Assembly: GCA_027531395.1 (NCBI GenBank)
Contig: JAPZRO010000004.1
Location: forward strand, 868,001-932,000
Source: Porphyrobacter sp.
GTDB lineage: Bacteria; Pseudomonadota; Alphaproteobacteria; Sphingomonadales; Sphingomonadaceae
DNA: 64,000 bases
Direction of reading: 5' to 3'
Shown here: positions 19,375 to 29,034 of the stretch, one piece after another
Position numbering within the stretch: the stretch's first letter is position 1
Layout: each line of letters opens with the position of its first letter
Translations under genes and position numbers: made by a program
The notes under the pieces: model-generated
Told to the model about the DNA's origin: nothing
What the model saw: the letters and a program-made list of their open reading frames with translations, nothing else
Database searches by the model: none

Positions 19375-20775
19375 TCAGTCGAAGCTGTAGGCCAGCTCGA
19401 AATCGCCCCAGCGCCGCCCGCCGATCACCAGCGGGACATAGACGTTGCGGACCACGAAGTAGCTCTCGCCGTCGCCTTCCTGGCGATAGACCGCCATCAT
19501 ATAGGGCGCTGACGAGGCCTTGGCCTTGCGGTCGATGGCTTCGAGCATGATGCGGCCGTTGCGGCAGAACTGGGTGTCGTGGTTGACATCACCCGTCGGC
19601 GTGCGGCTGCGCTCGGTCAGGTGGGTGGGAAGGAAGCCGTTCATGTCGGTGCAGGCCGCCGCCAGCACACGGCTGTCGCCAGCCTTGGCGCGATCGAGGA
19701 ACGGCCGCCACTCGGCATTGGCCCAGTCGGTCAGGCGCGTGCGGAACAGCTGCGGGTTGGTGCCGGGCACGGTGATGTAATCCGTATCGAACAGCGCCGT
19801 CATGGTGATCCCGCCCGCGGCCAGTGCGGCCTCGGTATGCGCCACAAGTTCGCGCGTCATCGCCTGCGCCTGCTCCACCATCGCGCTGTCTTCGGGGCTG
19901 AGGCCCGCCTGCACGATGCGGTCGAACATTTCGGAGGCGGTGAATTCCAGCTCCTCCATCTTGCGGTGCGCGCCGTGGAGGCGGTCTTCATTGCTGCGCG
20001 CGGCGGCATCGAAGCTGGTGAGCACGCGCTGCACCTTGTCGACATGGCTGGAGATGGTGCCGGTGGAACGGGCGATCACGTCGTTCTGCTTGTCGACTTC
20101 CTCCACGAGGCTGCCGACGCTCGCCATGGTGCTCTCGATCCGCGCGACCGAGGCCTTGGCCTCGCCGCTTGCCCGGGCACCGGCCTCGATCCGGCCGATC
20201 ACCATTTCCGCCTCACCGCCGAGCGCGTCGATGGTCTGGGCGATTTCCTCGGTTGCCTTGCGGGTGTCGCTGGCAAGGCTCTTCACCTCGCTCGCCACCA
20301 CCGCGAAGGTGCGGCCCGCATCGCCTGCGCGCATCGCCTCGATCGTGGCGTTCAGCGCGAGGATGTTGGTCGTCTCGGCGATGTTGTCGATGTCCTGCGC
20401 GGAGCGGCGCACCTGCTCCATTGCGGCGGAAAAGCTGGTGACGTGCTGGCCGAGCGTCTCGACCAGTTCGATCAGCCCGCCGATCTGCGCCAGCGAGGAC
20501 TGGATCAGCGCGGTGCCTTCAGCGAGACGATCAATCGCGCGTTCGGACAACAGCCGCGCCTCGTCGCTCGCTTCGGCCACCTTGGTCTGGTCGGCCTCGA
20601 GCGCGCGGACGGTTTCGGCCAGCGCCTCGTGCTCGGACCGCAGCGTCTTGGACGAGGCGATCACCGCCTCGACCACGCCGGCCACATCGGTGCAGCCCAC
20701 CGTCACCGCGCCGCAACTCTCCGGGATCATCCCCAGCGCGTGGGCATTGGCGGTGTCGATAGCGATCTGTTGCAT
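19375..20775 (-). CDS. Soluble methyl-accepting chemotaxis-type receptor
   Basis: The 466-aa protein has no membrane segment, so it is a cytoplasmic receptor. Residues 30-300 form the long MCP coiled coil, with the hairpin tip at 131-168 ([18 protein letters not shown], then [13 protein letters not shown]). This tip contacts CheA/CheW. The C-terminal region (about 330-466) is a Cache/PDC-like or related sensing module containing [29 protein letters not shown] and [13 protein letters not shown], seen in other alphaproteobacterial soluble MCPs. No che or flagellar gene is in the window. It is convergent with MoxR; parS lies just past its 3' end. Confidence 0.88.
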   Translation of the reverse strand: MQQIAIDTANAHALGMIPESCGAVTVGCTDVAGVVEAVIASSKTLRSEHEALAETVRALEADQTKVAEASDEARLLSERAIDRLAEGTALIQSSLAQIGGLIELVETLGQHVTSFSAAMEQVRRSAQDIDNIAETTNILALNATIEAMRAGDAGRTFAVVASEVKSLASDTRKATEEIAQTIDALGGEAEMVIGRIEAGARASGEAKASVARIESTMASVGSLVEEVDKQNDVIARSTGTISSHVDKVQRVLTSFDAAARSNEDRLHGAHRKMEELEFTASEMFDRIVQAGLSPEDSAMVEQAQAMTRELVAHTEAALAAGGITMTALFDTDYITVPGTNPQLFRTRLTDWANAEWRPFLDRAKAGDSRVLAAACTDMNGFLPTHLTERSRTPTGDVNHDTQFCRNGRIMLEAIDRKAKASSAPYMMAVYRQEGDGESYFVVRNVYVPLVIGGRRWGDFELAYSFD

Positions 20776-20906
20776 GGTGATATGCGGCCCCTTGTTGTGG
20801 CGCCCGCCCTAGCGCGAGGATGGTAAGCGAAGCGTTAAGACCTGCGGCTTTCTCCCCTCAAGAATGGGGACTGGTCAGGCCCGCCCGTGCGGGTTAAGCA
20901 CCGCCC

Positions 20907-22091
20907 ATGTTTTTCAATTTCGTCGACGAGCTGCGGGCTGCCGGGATCGGTGCCTCGTTCAAGGAGCACCTCACGCTGCTGGAGGCGCTCGACAAGGACG
21001 TGATCGAGCAGACGCCCGAGGCGTTCTACTATCTCAGCCGCGCCACCTTCGTGAAGGATGAAGGCCTGCTCGACCGCTTCGATCAGGTGTTCCACAAGGT
21101 GTTCAAGGGGATCATGACCGATTACGGCCAGAACCCGGTCGATATTCCCGAAGACTGGCTGAAGGCGGTGGCCGAGAAGTTCCTCACCCCCGAAGAGATG
21201 GAAAAGATCAAGTCGCTGGGTGACTGGGACGAGATCATGGAGACGCTCAAGAAGCGGCTCGAGGAACAGGAAAAGCGCCACCAGGGCGGCAACAAGTGGA
21301 TCGGCACCGGGGGCACCTCGCCTTTCGGCAACTCCGGCTACAACCCCGAAGGCGTGCGGATCGGCGGCGAGGCCAAGCACGGCAAGGCGATCAAGGTCTG
21401 GGAAAAGCGCGAGTTCAGGAACCTCGACAACACCAAGGAACTGGGCACCCGCAACATCAAGATGGCGCTTCGCCGGCTGCGCCGCTTCGCCCGCGAGGGC
21501 GCGGCGGACGAGCTTGATATCCCCGGCACCATCGAAGGCACCGCCAAGCAGGGCTGGCTCGATATCCGGATGCGGCCCGAGCGCCGCAATGCCGTCAAAC
21601 TGCTGCTGTTCCTCGATGTCGGCGGCTCGATGGACCCCTTCATCAAACTGGTGGAAGAGCTGTTCAGCGCCGCCACCGCGGAGTTCAAGAACCTCGAATT
21701 CTTCTACTTCCACAACTGCCTCTACGAAGGCGTATGGAAGGATAACAAGCGCCGCTGGCAGGAACGCACCAAGACCTGGGACGTGCTCCACAAATACGGG
21801 CACGATTACAAGATCGTCTTCGTCGGCGATGCCGCGATGAGCCCCTACGAGATCACCCATCCGGGCGGCAGCGTAGAGCATATGAACGAGGAAGCGGGCG
21901 CGGTGTGGCTGCAGCGCGTGGCCAACACCTACCCCGCGACCGTGTGGCTCAATCCGGTCCCGGAGAAGCAGTGGGGCTATTCGCAGTCGACCAAGATGAT
22001 CAAGCAGCTGATGGGCGACCGGATGTATCCGCTGACGCTCGAAGGGTTGGATGACGCGATGCGGGAGCTCTCGCGGAAGCACGGGGCTTGA
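20907..22091 (+). CDS. CoxE-like vWA-domain protein (MoxR partner)
   Basis: The 394-aa protein has an alpha-helical N-terminal part and a von Willebrand A-like domain from about residue 225. Its metal site reads DVGGS (237-241) in place of the classical DxSxS, as is usual in the CoxE-like family. The highly charged middle (GGEAKHGKAIKVWEKREF, then ELGTRNIKMALRRLRRFAREG) is also conserved in this group. Such proteins act with MoxR ATPases to assemble or activate metalloenzymes; the client here is unknown. It overlaps the next gene by 4 bp. Confidence 0.9.
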   Translation: MFFNFVDELRAAGIGASFKEHLTLLEALDKDVIEQTPEAFYYLSRATFVKDEGLLDRFDQVFHKVFKGIMTDYGQNPVDIPEDWLKAVAEKFLTPEEMEKIKSLGDWDEIMETLKKRLEEQEKRHQGGNKWIGTGGTSPFGNSGYNPEGVRIGGEAKHGKAIKVWEKREFRNLDNTKELGTRNIKMALRRLRRFAREGAADELDIPGTIEGTAKQGWLDIRMRPERRNAVKLLLFLDVGGSMDPFIKLVEELFSAATAEFKNLEFFYFHNCLYEGVWKDNKRRWQERTKTWDVLHKYGHDYKIVFVGDAAMSPYEITHPGGSVEHMNEEAGAVWLQRVANTYPATVWLNPVPEKQWGYSQSTKMIKQLMGDRMYPLTLEGLDDAMRELSRKHGA

Positions 22092-22747
22092 GCGACGGGA
22101 TCGAGCTGCCGGAAGGGATCGCCCTCAACGATCCGCGCCCGACAGCGGCCTCGGCTCCCTATACCTACTTCATGCCGTTTCCCGAGGAACTTGCCGCGCT
22201 CGGCCCCGGCGACGGCGTCAAGGTGACCTTCCACGAAACGGCGGGTGGCCGTGAATATGACGGCGAGCGCATGTGGGTGCTGGTCGAGCGCATCGAGAAC
22301 GGATTTGTCGTGGGCAAGCTGGACAACGAGCCTTACGACATGCCCTCGATCAGGCTCGGCGATCCGGTGCGGATCCCGCTGACCCATGTGATCGATTGCA
22401 CTTTCGCAGCCGGAAAACCCGCGCCATCGGTCCCGCAGCGCCGCGAATACTGGGACCGATGCTTTGTCGATGCCTGCGTGGTCGAAGGCCGTAGCCATGC
22501 GGATTACCTCTACCGCGAGGAACCCGACATGACCGGCGCAGACGACAAGTATCCCGACAGCGGTTGGCGCATTCGTGGCACGAACGAAGCAATCGCCGAG
22601 GACGAGGAGCTCGGCGAGAAACCGATGTATATCGCGCTCGGCAAGGTCTTGAACGCCGACGACCGTTGGCTGCATCTTATCGACCGTGAGATAGGCTGTG
22701 CCTTCCAATGGTCCGCGGAACGCGACGACTACATCGAACTCGAATGA
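22088..22747 (+). CDS. DUF2314/DUF2185-like hypothetical protein
   Basis: The 219-aa protein is translated from a TTG that overlaps the stop of the vWA gene (TTGA). Residues 55-100 (MWVLVERIENGFVVGKLDNEPYD) look like a DUF2314 domain. Residues 155-219 (DSGWRIRGTNEA, then IGCAFQWSAE) resemble DUF2185, a fold also found in immunity-protein families. No signal peptide or membrane segment is present. It is translationally linked to both neighbours, so it probably belongs to the MoxR/vWA locus, but no function can be assigned. Domain names are from memory of the families and need a profile search. Confidence 0.68.
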   Translation: MSDGIELPEGIALNDPRPTAASAPYTYFMPFPEELAALGPGDGVKVTFHETAGGREYDGERMWVLVERIENGFVVGKLDNEPYDMPSIRLGDPVRIPLTHVIDCTFAAGKPAPSVPQRREYWDRCFVDACVVEGRSHADYLYREEPDMTGADDKYPDSGWRIRGTNEAIAEDEELGEKPMYIALGKVLNADDRWLHLIDREIGCAFQWSAERDDYIELE

Positions 22748-23595
22748 CCCCGCCCCGTCACACCCGCTTCGAAGCCGTCCGCCTCCGGCTCGAGGCCTTC
22801 GACCCGGGCACGGGCTGGCGGCTGTGGGTCTATGAATTCCTGCTGTTCGGCTTCAAACAGGGCTGGGCCTGCCTGTTCGGCGGCCTGCTGCTGGCGTTGC
22901 TGCTGGGAACCCACCTGTTCTACCCCGACAGCGCACCCCTTCACCGCTATGACTTCCTGACCCTCGCCGCCATCGCCATTCAGGCCGGGATGCTTGCCTT
23001 CCGGCTCGAGACCTGGCGCGAGGCGCGGGTGATCCTCATCTTCCATATCGTCGGCACGGTGATGGAGCTGTTCAAGACGCAGGCCGGATCATGGACCTAC
23101 CCCGAGGCGAGCGTGCTCCACATCGGCGCGGTGCCGCTGTTCTCGGGGTTCATGTATGCCGCCGTCGGCAGCTACATCGCGCGGGTGTGGCGGATCTTCG
23201 ACTTCCGCTTCACGCACTATCCGCCTGCCTGGGCGACATGGCTGCTGGCGGCGGCGATCTACATCAACTTCTTCACCCACCACTACACCGTGGACATCCG
23301 CTGGGGCCTGTTCGCCGCCACGGCGCTGATCTTCTGGCGCACCCGCGTCCACTTCAGGAACTGGAGAGTGCATCGCTGGATGCCGCTGCTGGTCGGCTTC
23401 GGGCTCGTCGCGCTGTTCATCTGGTTCGCCGAGAACATCGCCACCTTCGCCAATGCCTGGAACTATCCGGGGCAGGAGCAGGAATGGCAGATGGTCAGCC
23501 TCGCCAAATACGGCAGCTGGTATCTGCTGATGCTGATCAGCTTCGTGCTGGTGACGCTGGTGCAACCAGTGCGGGAGCCGGATCAGCCCTTCTGA
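22744..23595 (+). CDS. DUF817 family integral membrane protein
   Basis: The 283-aa polytopic membrane protein begins MTPPRHTRFEAVRLR and has the DUF817 landmarks YEFLLFGFKQGWACLFGGLLL and the central TQAGSWTYPE, with about seven hydrophobic segments. Function is unknown. The ATG at 22744 overlaps the previous stop (ATGA). The 3' end overlaps the convergent transporter gene by 13 bp. It is the last of three coupled genes (vWA, DUF2314-like, DUF817). Confidence 0.9.
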   Translation: MTPPRHTRFEAVRLRLEAFDPGTGWRLWVYEFLLFGFKQGWACLFGGLLLALLLGTHLFYPDSAPLHRYDFLTLAAIAIQAGMLAFRLETWREARVILIFHIVGTVMELFKTQAGSWTYPEASVLHIGAVPLFSGFMYAAVGSYIARVWRIFDFRFTHYPPAWATWLLAAAIYINFFTHHYTVDIRWGLFAATALIFWRTRVHFRNWRVHRWMPLLVGFGLVALFIWFAENIATFANAWNYPGQEQEWQMVSLAKYGSWYLLMLISFVLVTLVQPVREPDQPF

Positions 23596-24914
23596 TCGAG
23601 TTCCTCGTTAAGCAGCAGTCCGCAGCGCCAGAAGAAGAACGCCGGCACCAGACCCAGCACCGCGGCGCCGTAGAGCACATAGCGCACCGAATCCGCGCCG
23701 AAGCTCGGTTGCAGCAGGTCCGACAGCATTCCGAAGAACAGCGGTCCCAGCCCCAGCCCGATGAGGTTCTGGAAGAACAGCAAGGTCGCCGCCGCAATGG
23801 CCCTCGCCTTGATCGGCACGAGCCCCTGCGCGGCCGAATAGCATGGGCCGTAGTAGAACGAGTTGAACACGGTGGGGATGAACAGCAGCAGCAGCGCCAG
23901 CGGCCAGCTCGGCGCGTGATAGGCGGCAATCGCGATCGGCACCGCCAGCGCCATCCCGATTGCGGGCGCGCTCAGCACGTGGCGGCGATTGATCGCACCG
24001 AAGCGGTCGGCAAGGTATCCGCCGAGCCACGTCCCGAGCATCCCGCCCACGCCCGAAAGCAGGCCGAACCACAGCCCCACCTGCCCCGGGGTCATGTCGT
24101 GGGTGCGCTGGAAGAAGATCGTGGTCCAGGTGGTCTTGCCATAGGCGAGGAACGAGGCGGCAGAGCCGGCGAAGAGCAGCAGCACGAAAGCGCGCGAGCG
24201 CATCACCTCGGCCACGGCCTGTCCCAGCGGGAGCGCGGCAGGCTGGCTCTTCGCGTCGAGGATCGCCGCCGCATCGGCCTGACGCGGGTCTTTCAGGACG
24301 AACCACACGATCAGCGCCAGCCCCACGCCCGGCAGGCCGACGATCACGAAGGCATCGCGCCAGGTCATCAGATCGGCCAGCGTCCCGCCGATCACCATGC
24401 CGAGCAGCGTGCCGACCGGAATGCCAAGCGAATAGAACGCCAGCGCCGAAGCGCGCTTTTCGGGCGGCACCATGTCGCTGATCAGCGAATGCGCCGGCGG
24501 GGTGCAGCCTGCCTCGCCCACGCCCACCCCGATGCGGGCGAGCAGCAGCTGCACGAAGTTCTGCGCCAGCCCGCACAGCGCCGTCATCGCCGACCACACC
24601 GCCAGCGCGATCGCGATCAGTTTGGGCCGACTGGTCGTCGCGCGGTCGGCATAGCGGGCGATGGGAATGCCGAGCACGGTGTAGAACAGCGCGAAGGCGA
24701 GGCCCGTCATCAGCCCGATCTGGGTGTCGGAAAGCTTCAGGTCCCGCGCGATCGGCTCGGCGAGGATGTTGACGATCTGGCGGTCGATGAAGTTGAAGAT
24801 GTAGACCACCAGCAGGATCCACAAGGTGACCCGGATCGACCGCTCACCGGCTGTCCCGACATTCGTGCTCGCCATCGGCTCCCAATCCTCTCGCGGTGAC
24901 GGTTCGTCCGCCAT
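23583..24914 (-). CDS. Spinster-like MFS transporter
   Basis: The 443-aa protein has about 12 hydrophobic helices. The first carries NFIDRQIVNILAEPI, typical of the spinster-type branch of the major facilitator superfamily. The loop motif RYADRATTSRPKLIAIAL after helix 2 and the DPRQADAAA cytoplasmic linker after helix 6 also fit. The substrate cannot be read from the sequence; relatives export lipids, sugars or organic acids. It starts at the ATG at 24914 and lies downstream of NamZ with a 57-nt gap on the same strand. Confidence 0.88.
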   Translation of the reverse strand: MADEPSPREDWEPMASTNVGTAGERSIRVTLWILLVVYIFNFIDRQIVNILAEPIARDLKLSDTQIGLMTGLAFALFYTVLGIPIARYADRATTSRPKLIAIALAVWSAMTALCGLAQNFVQLLLARIGVGVGEAGCTPPAHSLISDMVPPEKRASALAFYSLGIPVGTLLGMVIGGTLADLMTWRDAFVIVGLPGVGLALIVWFVLKDPRQADAAAILDAKSQPAALPLGQAVAEVMRSRAFVLLLFAGSAASFLAYGKTTWTTIFFQRTHDMTPGQVGLWFGLLSGVGGMLGTWLGGYLADRFGAINRRHVLSAPAIGMALAVPIAIAAYHAPSWPLALLLLFIPTVFNSFYYGPCYSAAQGLVPIKARAIAAATLLFFQNLIGLGLGPLFFGMLSDLLQPSFGADSVRYVLYGAAVLGLVPAFFFWRCGLLLNEELDQKG

Positions 24915-24971
24915 CCATTGTCATGTCATTGCAGGGGCGTTGCGGGGTCTTTGCCACCGCTTTGACGCCAT

Positions 24972-26171
24972 TCAATACAGCAGGTGCGGCCGCACTTCGG
25001 CCACCCATGCGGCCTCGTCATGTGACGCCATGACGTCAAGGTCATGCGGCGTGGCGGCCGGGTCGTCGACCCACTGCCGTAGCGAAGGCCCGCCGTTGAT
25101 GACGTCGATCGCAAGCCGGGTGAGCTCGTATTCGTAAGGGAAATCGCGCCACAGCGGATAGTCGGGATAGAGCCGCCGGATCGCCTTGAACGCCAGCGCC
25201 TGAAGCCGCCAGGGGCGGAAGGCGTGATGTTCGTAGAACCGCCCTTCTGCATGCATCATCAAGGCGTTGCAGAGCTTTCCTGCGTGCTTGTGGAAGGTCG
25301 GTTCGAACCAGCACTCGCGGATCGCGCATCCCGCCAGCCAGTCGGGCGCCAGGCGCTGCATCTCTGTCAGCACCGCTCTGGCGTCAACGTCGGGAGCACC
25401 GAACAGCACCTCCAGCGGCCGCGTGGTGCCCCGCCCTTCCGACAGCGTGGTGCCTTCGAGCATCACCGTCCCGGCATAGCAGCGCGCCATGTTGACGTTG
25501 GCGGCATTGGGCGAGGGGTTGATCCAGAGGCGCGACGCCGGCCAGCCAAAGCTGCCCTCCTCGTCCGGCTGCCAGCCCTCCATCGCCACCATGTTATAGG
25601 CCACATCCAGCCCGAAATGTTCGATGAACCAGTGGCCCATCTCGCCCATCGTCAGTCCGTGGCGCATTGGCATCGGGGCGGCGCCCACGAAGCTTTCCTG
25701 CCCCGGGACCAGCAGCGTGCCTTCGACCGGGCGACCGGCGGGATTGGGGCGGTCGAGCACCCAGACTTCCTTGCCGTGCTTGGCCGCTTCCTCGAGCAGG
25801 TAGAGCAGCGTGGTGACGAAGGTGTAGATCCGGCAGCCGAGGTCCTGCAGATCGAACAGGAACACGTCCGCGCTCGACATCATCTGGCCCGTCGGCCGCC
25901 GCACCTCGCCATAGAGCGAGAAGATCGGGATGCCGTAGGCCGGATCGAACTCGTCCGCCGTCTCGACCATGTTGTCCTGCTTGTCGCCCTTGAGCCCGTG
26001 CTGCGGGCCGAAGGCGCTGGAAATGCTCACTCCTGCGCCGATCAGCGCATCGAGGCTGTGAACGAGATTTTCGGTGACGCTCGCCGGATGCGCCACCAGC
26101 GCGACGCGGCGGCCCTTTAGTCGGGCAAGCAGTTCGGGATCGGCCAGCAGCCGGTCAATACCAGTCTTCAT
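24972..26171 (-). CDS. NamZ-like exo-beta-N-acetylmuramidase (DUF1343)
   Basis: The 399-aa protein is of the DUF1343 family; Bacillus NamZ of this family removes N-acetylmuramic acid from the non-reducing end of peptidoglycan fragments. Landmarks are VALVAHPASVTENLVHSLDAL, FGPQHGLKGDKQDNM, DVFLFDLQDLGCRIYTF, LDRPNPAGRPVEG and TTLSEGRGTTRPLEV. The ATG at 26171 is chosen because an upstream in-frame start adds a Pro/Arg stretch. No clear signal peptide is visible from this start, so the enzyme may act in the cytoplasm on recycled muropeptides, or the start may be wrong. Divergent from tspO. Confidence 0.9.
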   Translation of the reverse strand: MKTGIDRLLADPELLARLKGRRVALVAHPASVTENLVHSLDALIGAGVSISSAFGPQHGLKGDKQDNMVETADEFDPAYGIPIFSLYGEVRRPTGQMMSSADVFLFDLQDLGCRIYTFVTTLLYLLEEAAKHGKEVWVLDRPNPAGRPVEGTLLVPGQESFVGAAPMPMRHGLTMGEMGHWFIEHFGLDVAYNMVAMEGWQPDEEGSFGWPASRLWINPSPNAANVNMARCYAGTVMLEGTTLSEGRGTTRPLEVLFGAPDVDARAVLTEMQRLAPDWLAGCAIRECWFEPTFHKHAGKLCNALMMHAEGRFYEHHAFRPWRLQALAFKAIRRLYPDYPLWRDFPYEYELTRLAIDVINGGPSLRQWVDDPAATPHDLDVMASHDEAAWVAEVRPHLLY

Positions 26172-26242
26172 GCGCCTTGGGGTGCAGCAGCCTCGCGGCA
26201 AAGGCAATGGCATTTGCGCCGCGCTTCCCTATATCCTTGTCC

Positions 26243-26725
26243 ATGGACTGGACCAGCGCCCTTATCGCCGCCGCGTGGGCAATCATCCTCGGCGGAGCAG
26301 GCGGCGCGCTGACCGATATCGGCCAGTGGTATCGCGATTTGCGCAAACCGCCGTGGCAACCGCCCGACTGGCTGTTCGGACCGGCATGGACGACGATCCT
26401 TGGTCTTGCAGGGTGGAGCTTCTATGTCGGCCTCACCCGTGCGCCCACGCCCGAGGCGAAGCTGGGGGTTTATGCCCTGTTTGCCGCCAATTTCGTGCTG
26501 CACTTCTGCTGGTCGCCGCTGTTCTTCAAGCTCGGGCGTCCCGACTGGGCGCTGGCGGAGAACGTGCTGCTGTGGTGCTCGGTCACCGCGCTGCTAACCG
26601 TGCTGCCACGCCTTGTGGGCGACAGTTTCGCGGGCTGGCTCAACCTGCCCTATTTCATCTGGGTCAGCTTCGCCTTCATCCTCAACGCCAAGATCGTGCA
26701 GCTCAACCGGCCCTTCGGCACCTAG
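26243..26725 (+). CDS. tspO: TspO/MBR family protein (tryptophan-rich sensory protein)
   Basis: The 160-aa five-helix membrane protein is related to the mitochondrial benzodiazepine receptor and binds tetrapyrroles and cholesterol-like ligands. In Rhodobacter it modulates photosynthesis gene expression. Family marks are KPPWQPPDWLFGPAWTTI and NFVLHFCWSPLFF, with many Trp residues. The ATG at 26243 gives the compact family length; the longer frame adds 22 residues that overlap the divergent NamZ leader. It ends with a 4-bp convergent overlap with the DOMON-like gene. Confidence 0.95.
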   Translation: MDWTSALIAAAWAIILGGAGGALTDIGQWYRDLRKPPWQPPDWLFGPAWTTILGLAGWSFYVGLTRAPTPEAKLGVYALFAANFVLHFCWSPLFFKLGRPDWALAENVLLWCSVTALLTVLPRLVGDSFAGWLNLPYFIWVSFAFILNAKIVQLNRPFGT

Positions 26726-27237
26726 CGTTCGATGATCAGCGTGCGGCAGGCCTCGGAGTGGAATTCCGGCTTGCCCGGCGGGAAGCCCAGAGCCCAGAAC
26801 TGCATCCCGCCATCGGGATGTTCGACGATCGCGTTGAGCGCGACCTGTGCAGGTGCAGGCAAAGCGGCGGCAATGCTGGCCTTGAGCACCAGCCCCTTAT
26901 CGTCATGCGAGCAGGCAATCGCGATCGCATCGACCGGCGCGTCGCGCATCCCTTCGCGGAAGGAATCGAAGTCATAAGCCGCCCAGCGGCCCGAGGGCGA
27001 GAGATTGAACTCGCGGTAATAGGTATCGCCCAGCGGCTGCCAGAAGATCTCGAAGCAGGTGGTCTTCCAGAGATTGTCCATCCGCTCCGGCACGGCAGGG
27101 GGCGGCAGGATGATCGCGGGGACATGGCCGTCGAGCCGGAATTCGGCCTCGCAGCCTTGCTCGGTCGCGGTGACCGAGGCGGTGACGGCGCGGATCGGGC
27201 CGAGGTCGCAGGCGACATGGAGCATGAGCGGGTGCAT
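26722..27237 (-). CDS. DOMON-like domain protein
   Basis: The 171-aa cytoplasmic beta-sheet protein has no signal peptide. [34 protein letters not shown] and FREGMRD are hallmarks of a family commonly named DOMON-like in alphaproteobacteria, where the fold in other proteins binds heme or sugars. No heme-ligand assignment can be made by eye. The 3' end overlaps tspO by 4 bp (convergent), and a tetrapyrrole link to TspO is only a guess from position. Confidence 0.78.
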   Translation of the reverse strand: MHPLMLHVACDLGPIRAVTASVTATEQGCEAEFRLDGHVPAIILPPPAVPERMDNLWKTTCFEIFWQPLGDTYYREFNLSPSGRWAAYDFDSFREGMRDAPVDAIAIACSHDDKGLVLKASIAAALPAPAQVALNAIVEHPDGGMQFWALGFPPGKPEFHSEACRTLIIER

Positions 27238-27314
27238 CGCCCATCCATGCCCGCACCCCTTGCGAGGGGCAAGACTCTTCCCGTTACCCTTCCCCCCTGT
27301 TAAGCGCGCCCCCC

Positions 27315-28544
27315 ATGAGCACCTACGAATCCGCCCTCCTGCGCCTGCTCGACGAGCGTGGCTACATCCACCAGCTGACCGATGCGGCGGGGCTCGATGC
27401 CCTTGCGGCCAAGCAGATCGTGCCGGGCTATATCGGTTTCGACGCGACTGCGCCGTCCCTTCACATCGGCAGTCTGGTGCAGATCATGATGCTGCGCCGG
27501 TTGCAGCAGGCCGGGCACAAGCCGATCGTCCTGATGGGCGGCGGGACGACGCGGATCGGCGATCCCACGGGTCGCGACGAAAGCCGCAAGATGCTGACCG
27601 ACGAGACGATCGAGGCCAACGTCCAGTCGATCTTCACTGTCTTCGACAAGCTGTTGAAATTTGGCGATGGCCCCACCGATGCCGTGATGGTCAACAACCA
27701 TGACTGGCTGGGCAAGCTGGGCTACATCCAGCTGCTTCAGGAAGTCGGCACGCACTTCACCATCAACCGGATGCTGACCTTCGATTCGGTCCGTCTGCGG
27801 CTCGAGCGCGAGCAGCCGATGACCTTCCTTGAATTCAACTACATGATCCTGCAAGGATACGATTTCAGGCACTTGTCCAAGGAACTTGATGTTCGCTTGC
27901 AGATGGGCGGATCGGACCAGTGGGGCAATATCGTCAACGGGATCGAGCTCGGCCGGCGCATGGACGGGGCCGAGCTGTTCGGCCTCACCACCCCGCTGCT
28001 GACCACCGCGAGCGGGGCCAAGATGGGCAAGACCGCTGCCGGCGCCGTCTGGCTCAACGAGGACCAGCTGCCCAGCTACGACTTCTGGCAATACTGGCGC
28101 AACGTCGATGATGCCGATGTTGGCAAGTTCCTGCGCCTCTTCACCGACCTACCCCTCGACGAAATCGCCCGCCTCGAAGCGCTCGAAGGCGCGGAAATCA
28201 ACGCCGCCAAGATCGTGCTCGCCAACGAGGTGACGGCTCTGGTGCGTGGGCAGGACGCAGCGACCCGGGCCGAGGCGACCGCGCGCGAGACCTTCGCGGG
28301 GAGCGGCGCGGGCGAGGATCTGCCCACGCTCGCCACCGGGCCTGAAGGAATGCGCATCGCCGCGCTGCTTACCGACATCGGGCTCACCGCTTCGAACGGC
28401 GAGGCCAAGCGCAAGCTCGCAGAAGGCGCGGTCAAGCTGGAAGGCGAGACCATCACCGATCCGGCCCACCTCGTGCTCCCTGGCGAAGGCGAAACGCTGC
28501 GCCTCAGTCTCGGGAAGAAACGCCACGCTTTGGTGAAGCGCTGA
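27315..28544 (+). CDS. tyrS: Tyrosyl-tRNA synthetase
   Basis: Class I aminoacyl-tRNA synthetase that charges tRNA-Tyr. The 409-aa protein has the HIGH-type signature HIGS (in [11 protein letters not shown]), the tyrosine pocket around [10 protein letters not shown] and [15 protein letters not shown], and the KMSKS loop in the form KMGKT ([10 protein letters not shown]). A C-terminal S4-like RNA-binding domain follows ([19 protein letters not shown]). Start is the ATG at 27315. Confidence 0.98.
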   Translation: MSTYESALLRLLDERGYIHQLTDAAGLDALAAKQIVPGYIGFDATAPSLHIGSLVQIMMLRRLQQAGHKPIVLMGGGTTRIGDPTGRDESRKMLTDETIEANVQSIFTVFDKLLKFGDGPTDAVMVNNHDWLGKLGYIQLLQEVGTHFTINRMLTFDSVRLRLEREQPMTFLEFNYMILQGYDFRHLSKELDVRLQMGGSDQWGNIVNGIELGRRMDGAELFGLTTPLLTTASGAKMGKTAAGAVWLNEDQLPSYDFWQYWRNVDDADVGKFLRLFTDLPLDEIARLEALEGAEINAAKIVLANEVTALVRGQDAATRAEATARETFAGSGAGEDLPTLATGPEGMRIAALLTDIGLTASNGEAKRKLAEGAVKLEGETITDPAHLVLPGEGETLRLSLGKKRHALVKR

Positions 28545-28621
28545 ACGCCCTTTACCAATTAGAAGCCTTTATCCGGCATTCCACCTAGCGAACCCGATTG
28601 CACAATGGAGGATCGCTGGGC

Positions 28622-28960
28622 GTGACTGGCGGAGCAAGTCTTAGCGTAACCGATATGCGGCGCGCGGCGCGGCATCCGGTCGACTATCCTGTGATCGTCG
28701 AGCATTTCGAGCACGGCGATCTCAAGCTGCATGTCTGCAACCTGTCGGCGCACGGCTTCATGGTCGACGATGCGCACCACCTCGCGCGCGGCGACCGGAT
28801 CATCATCCGCCTGCCGGTGGTGGGCCGGATCGAGGCCTATGTGATCTGGACGCGCGATGCGCGGGCGGGTTTCCAGTTCGAGCGGATCATCCGCCTCGAC
28901 GATTTCATCGCCATCATCGACGAGCTTCAGCCCAACCCGCGCCTGCGCCGTCCGCGCTGA
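28622..28960 (+). CDS. PilZ-domain protein (c-di-GMP binding)
   Basis: A 112-aa protein consisting of one PilZ domain: the RxxxR switch (RRAARHPV) near the N-terminus and the D/NxSxxG motif NLSAHGF about 30 residues later, as needed to bind cyclic di-GMP. The GTG at 28622 is preferred because GGAGG at 28607-28611 lies 10 nt upstream; a TTG at 28598 would add 8 residues, and a later ATG sits right before the RxxxR. Single-domain PilZ proteins act as adaptors for motility or exopolysaccharide systems; the partner is not evident. Monocistronic. Confidence 0.88.
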   Translation: MTGGASLSVTDMRRAARHPVDYPVIVEHFEHGDLKLHVCNLSAHGFMVDDAHHLARGDRIIIRLPVVGRIEAYVIWTRDARAGFQFERIIRLDDFIAIIDELQPNPRLRRPR

Positions 28961-29034
28961 GCCACAAGCACATCTGACAGCCGCACAAGTTTCACCTGCT
29001 TGGCAGGAGCGATGCCGCCTGCCATGGCGCAGCC

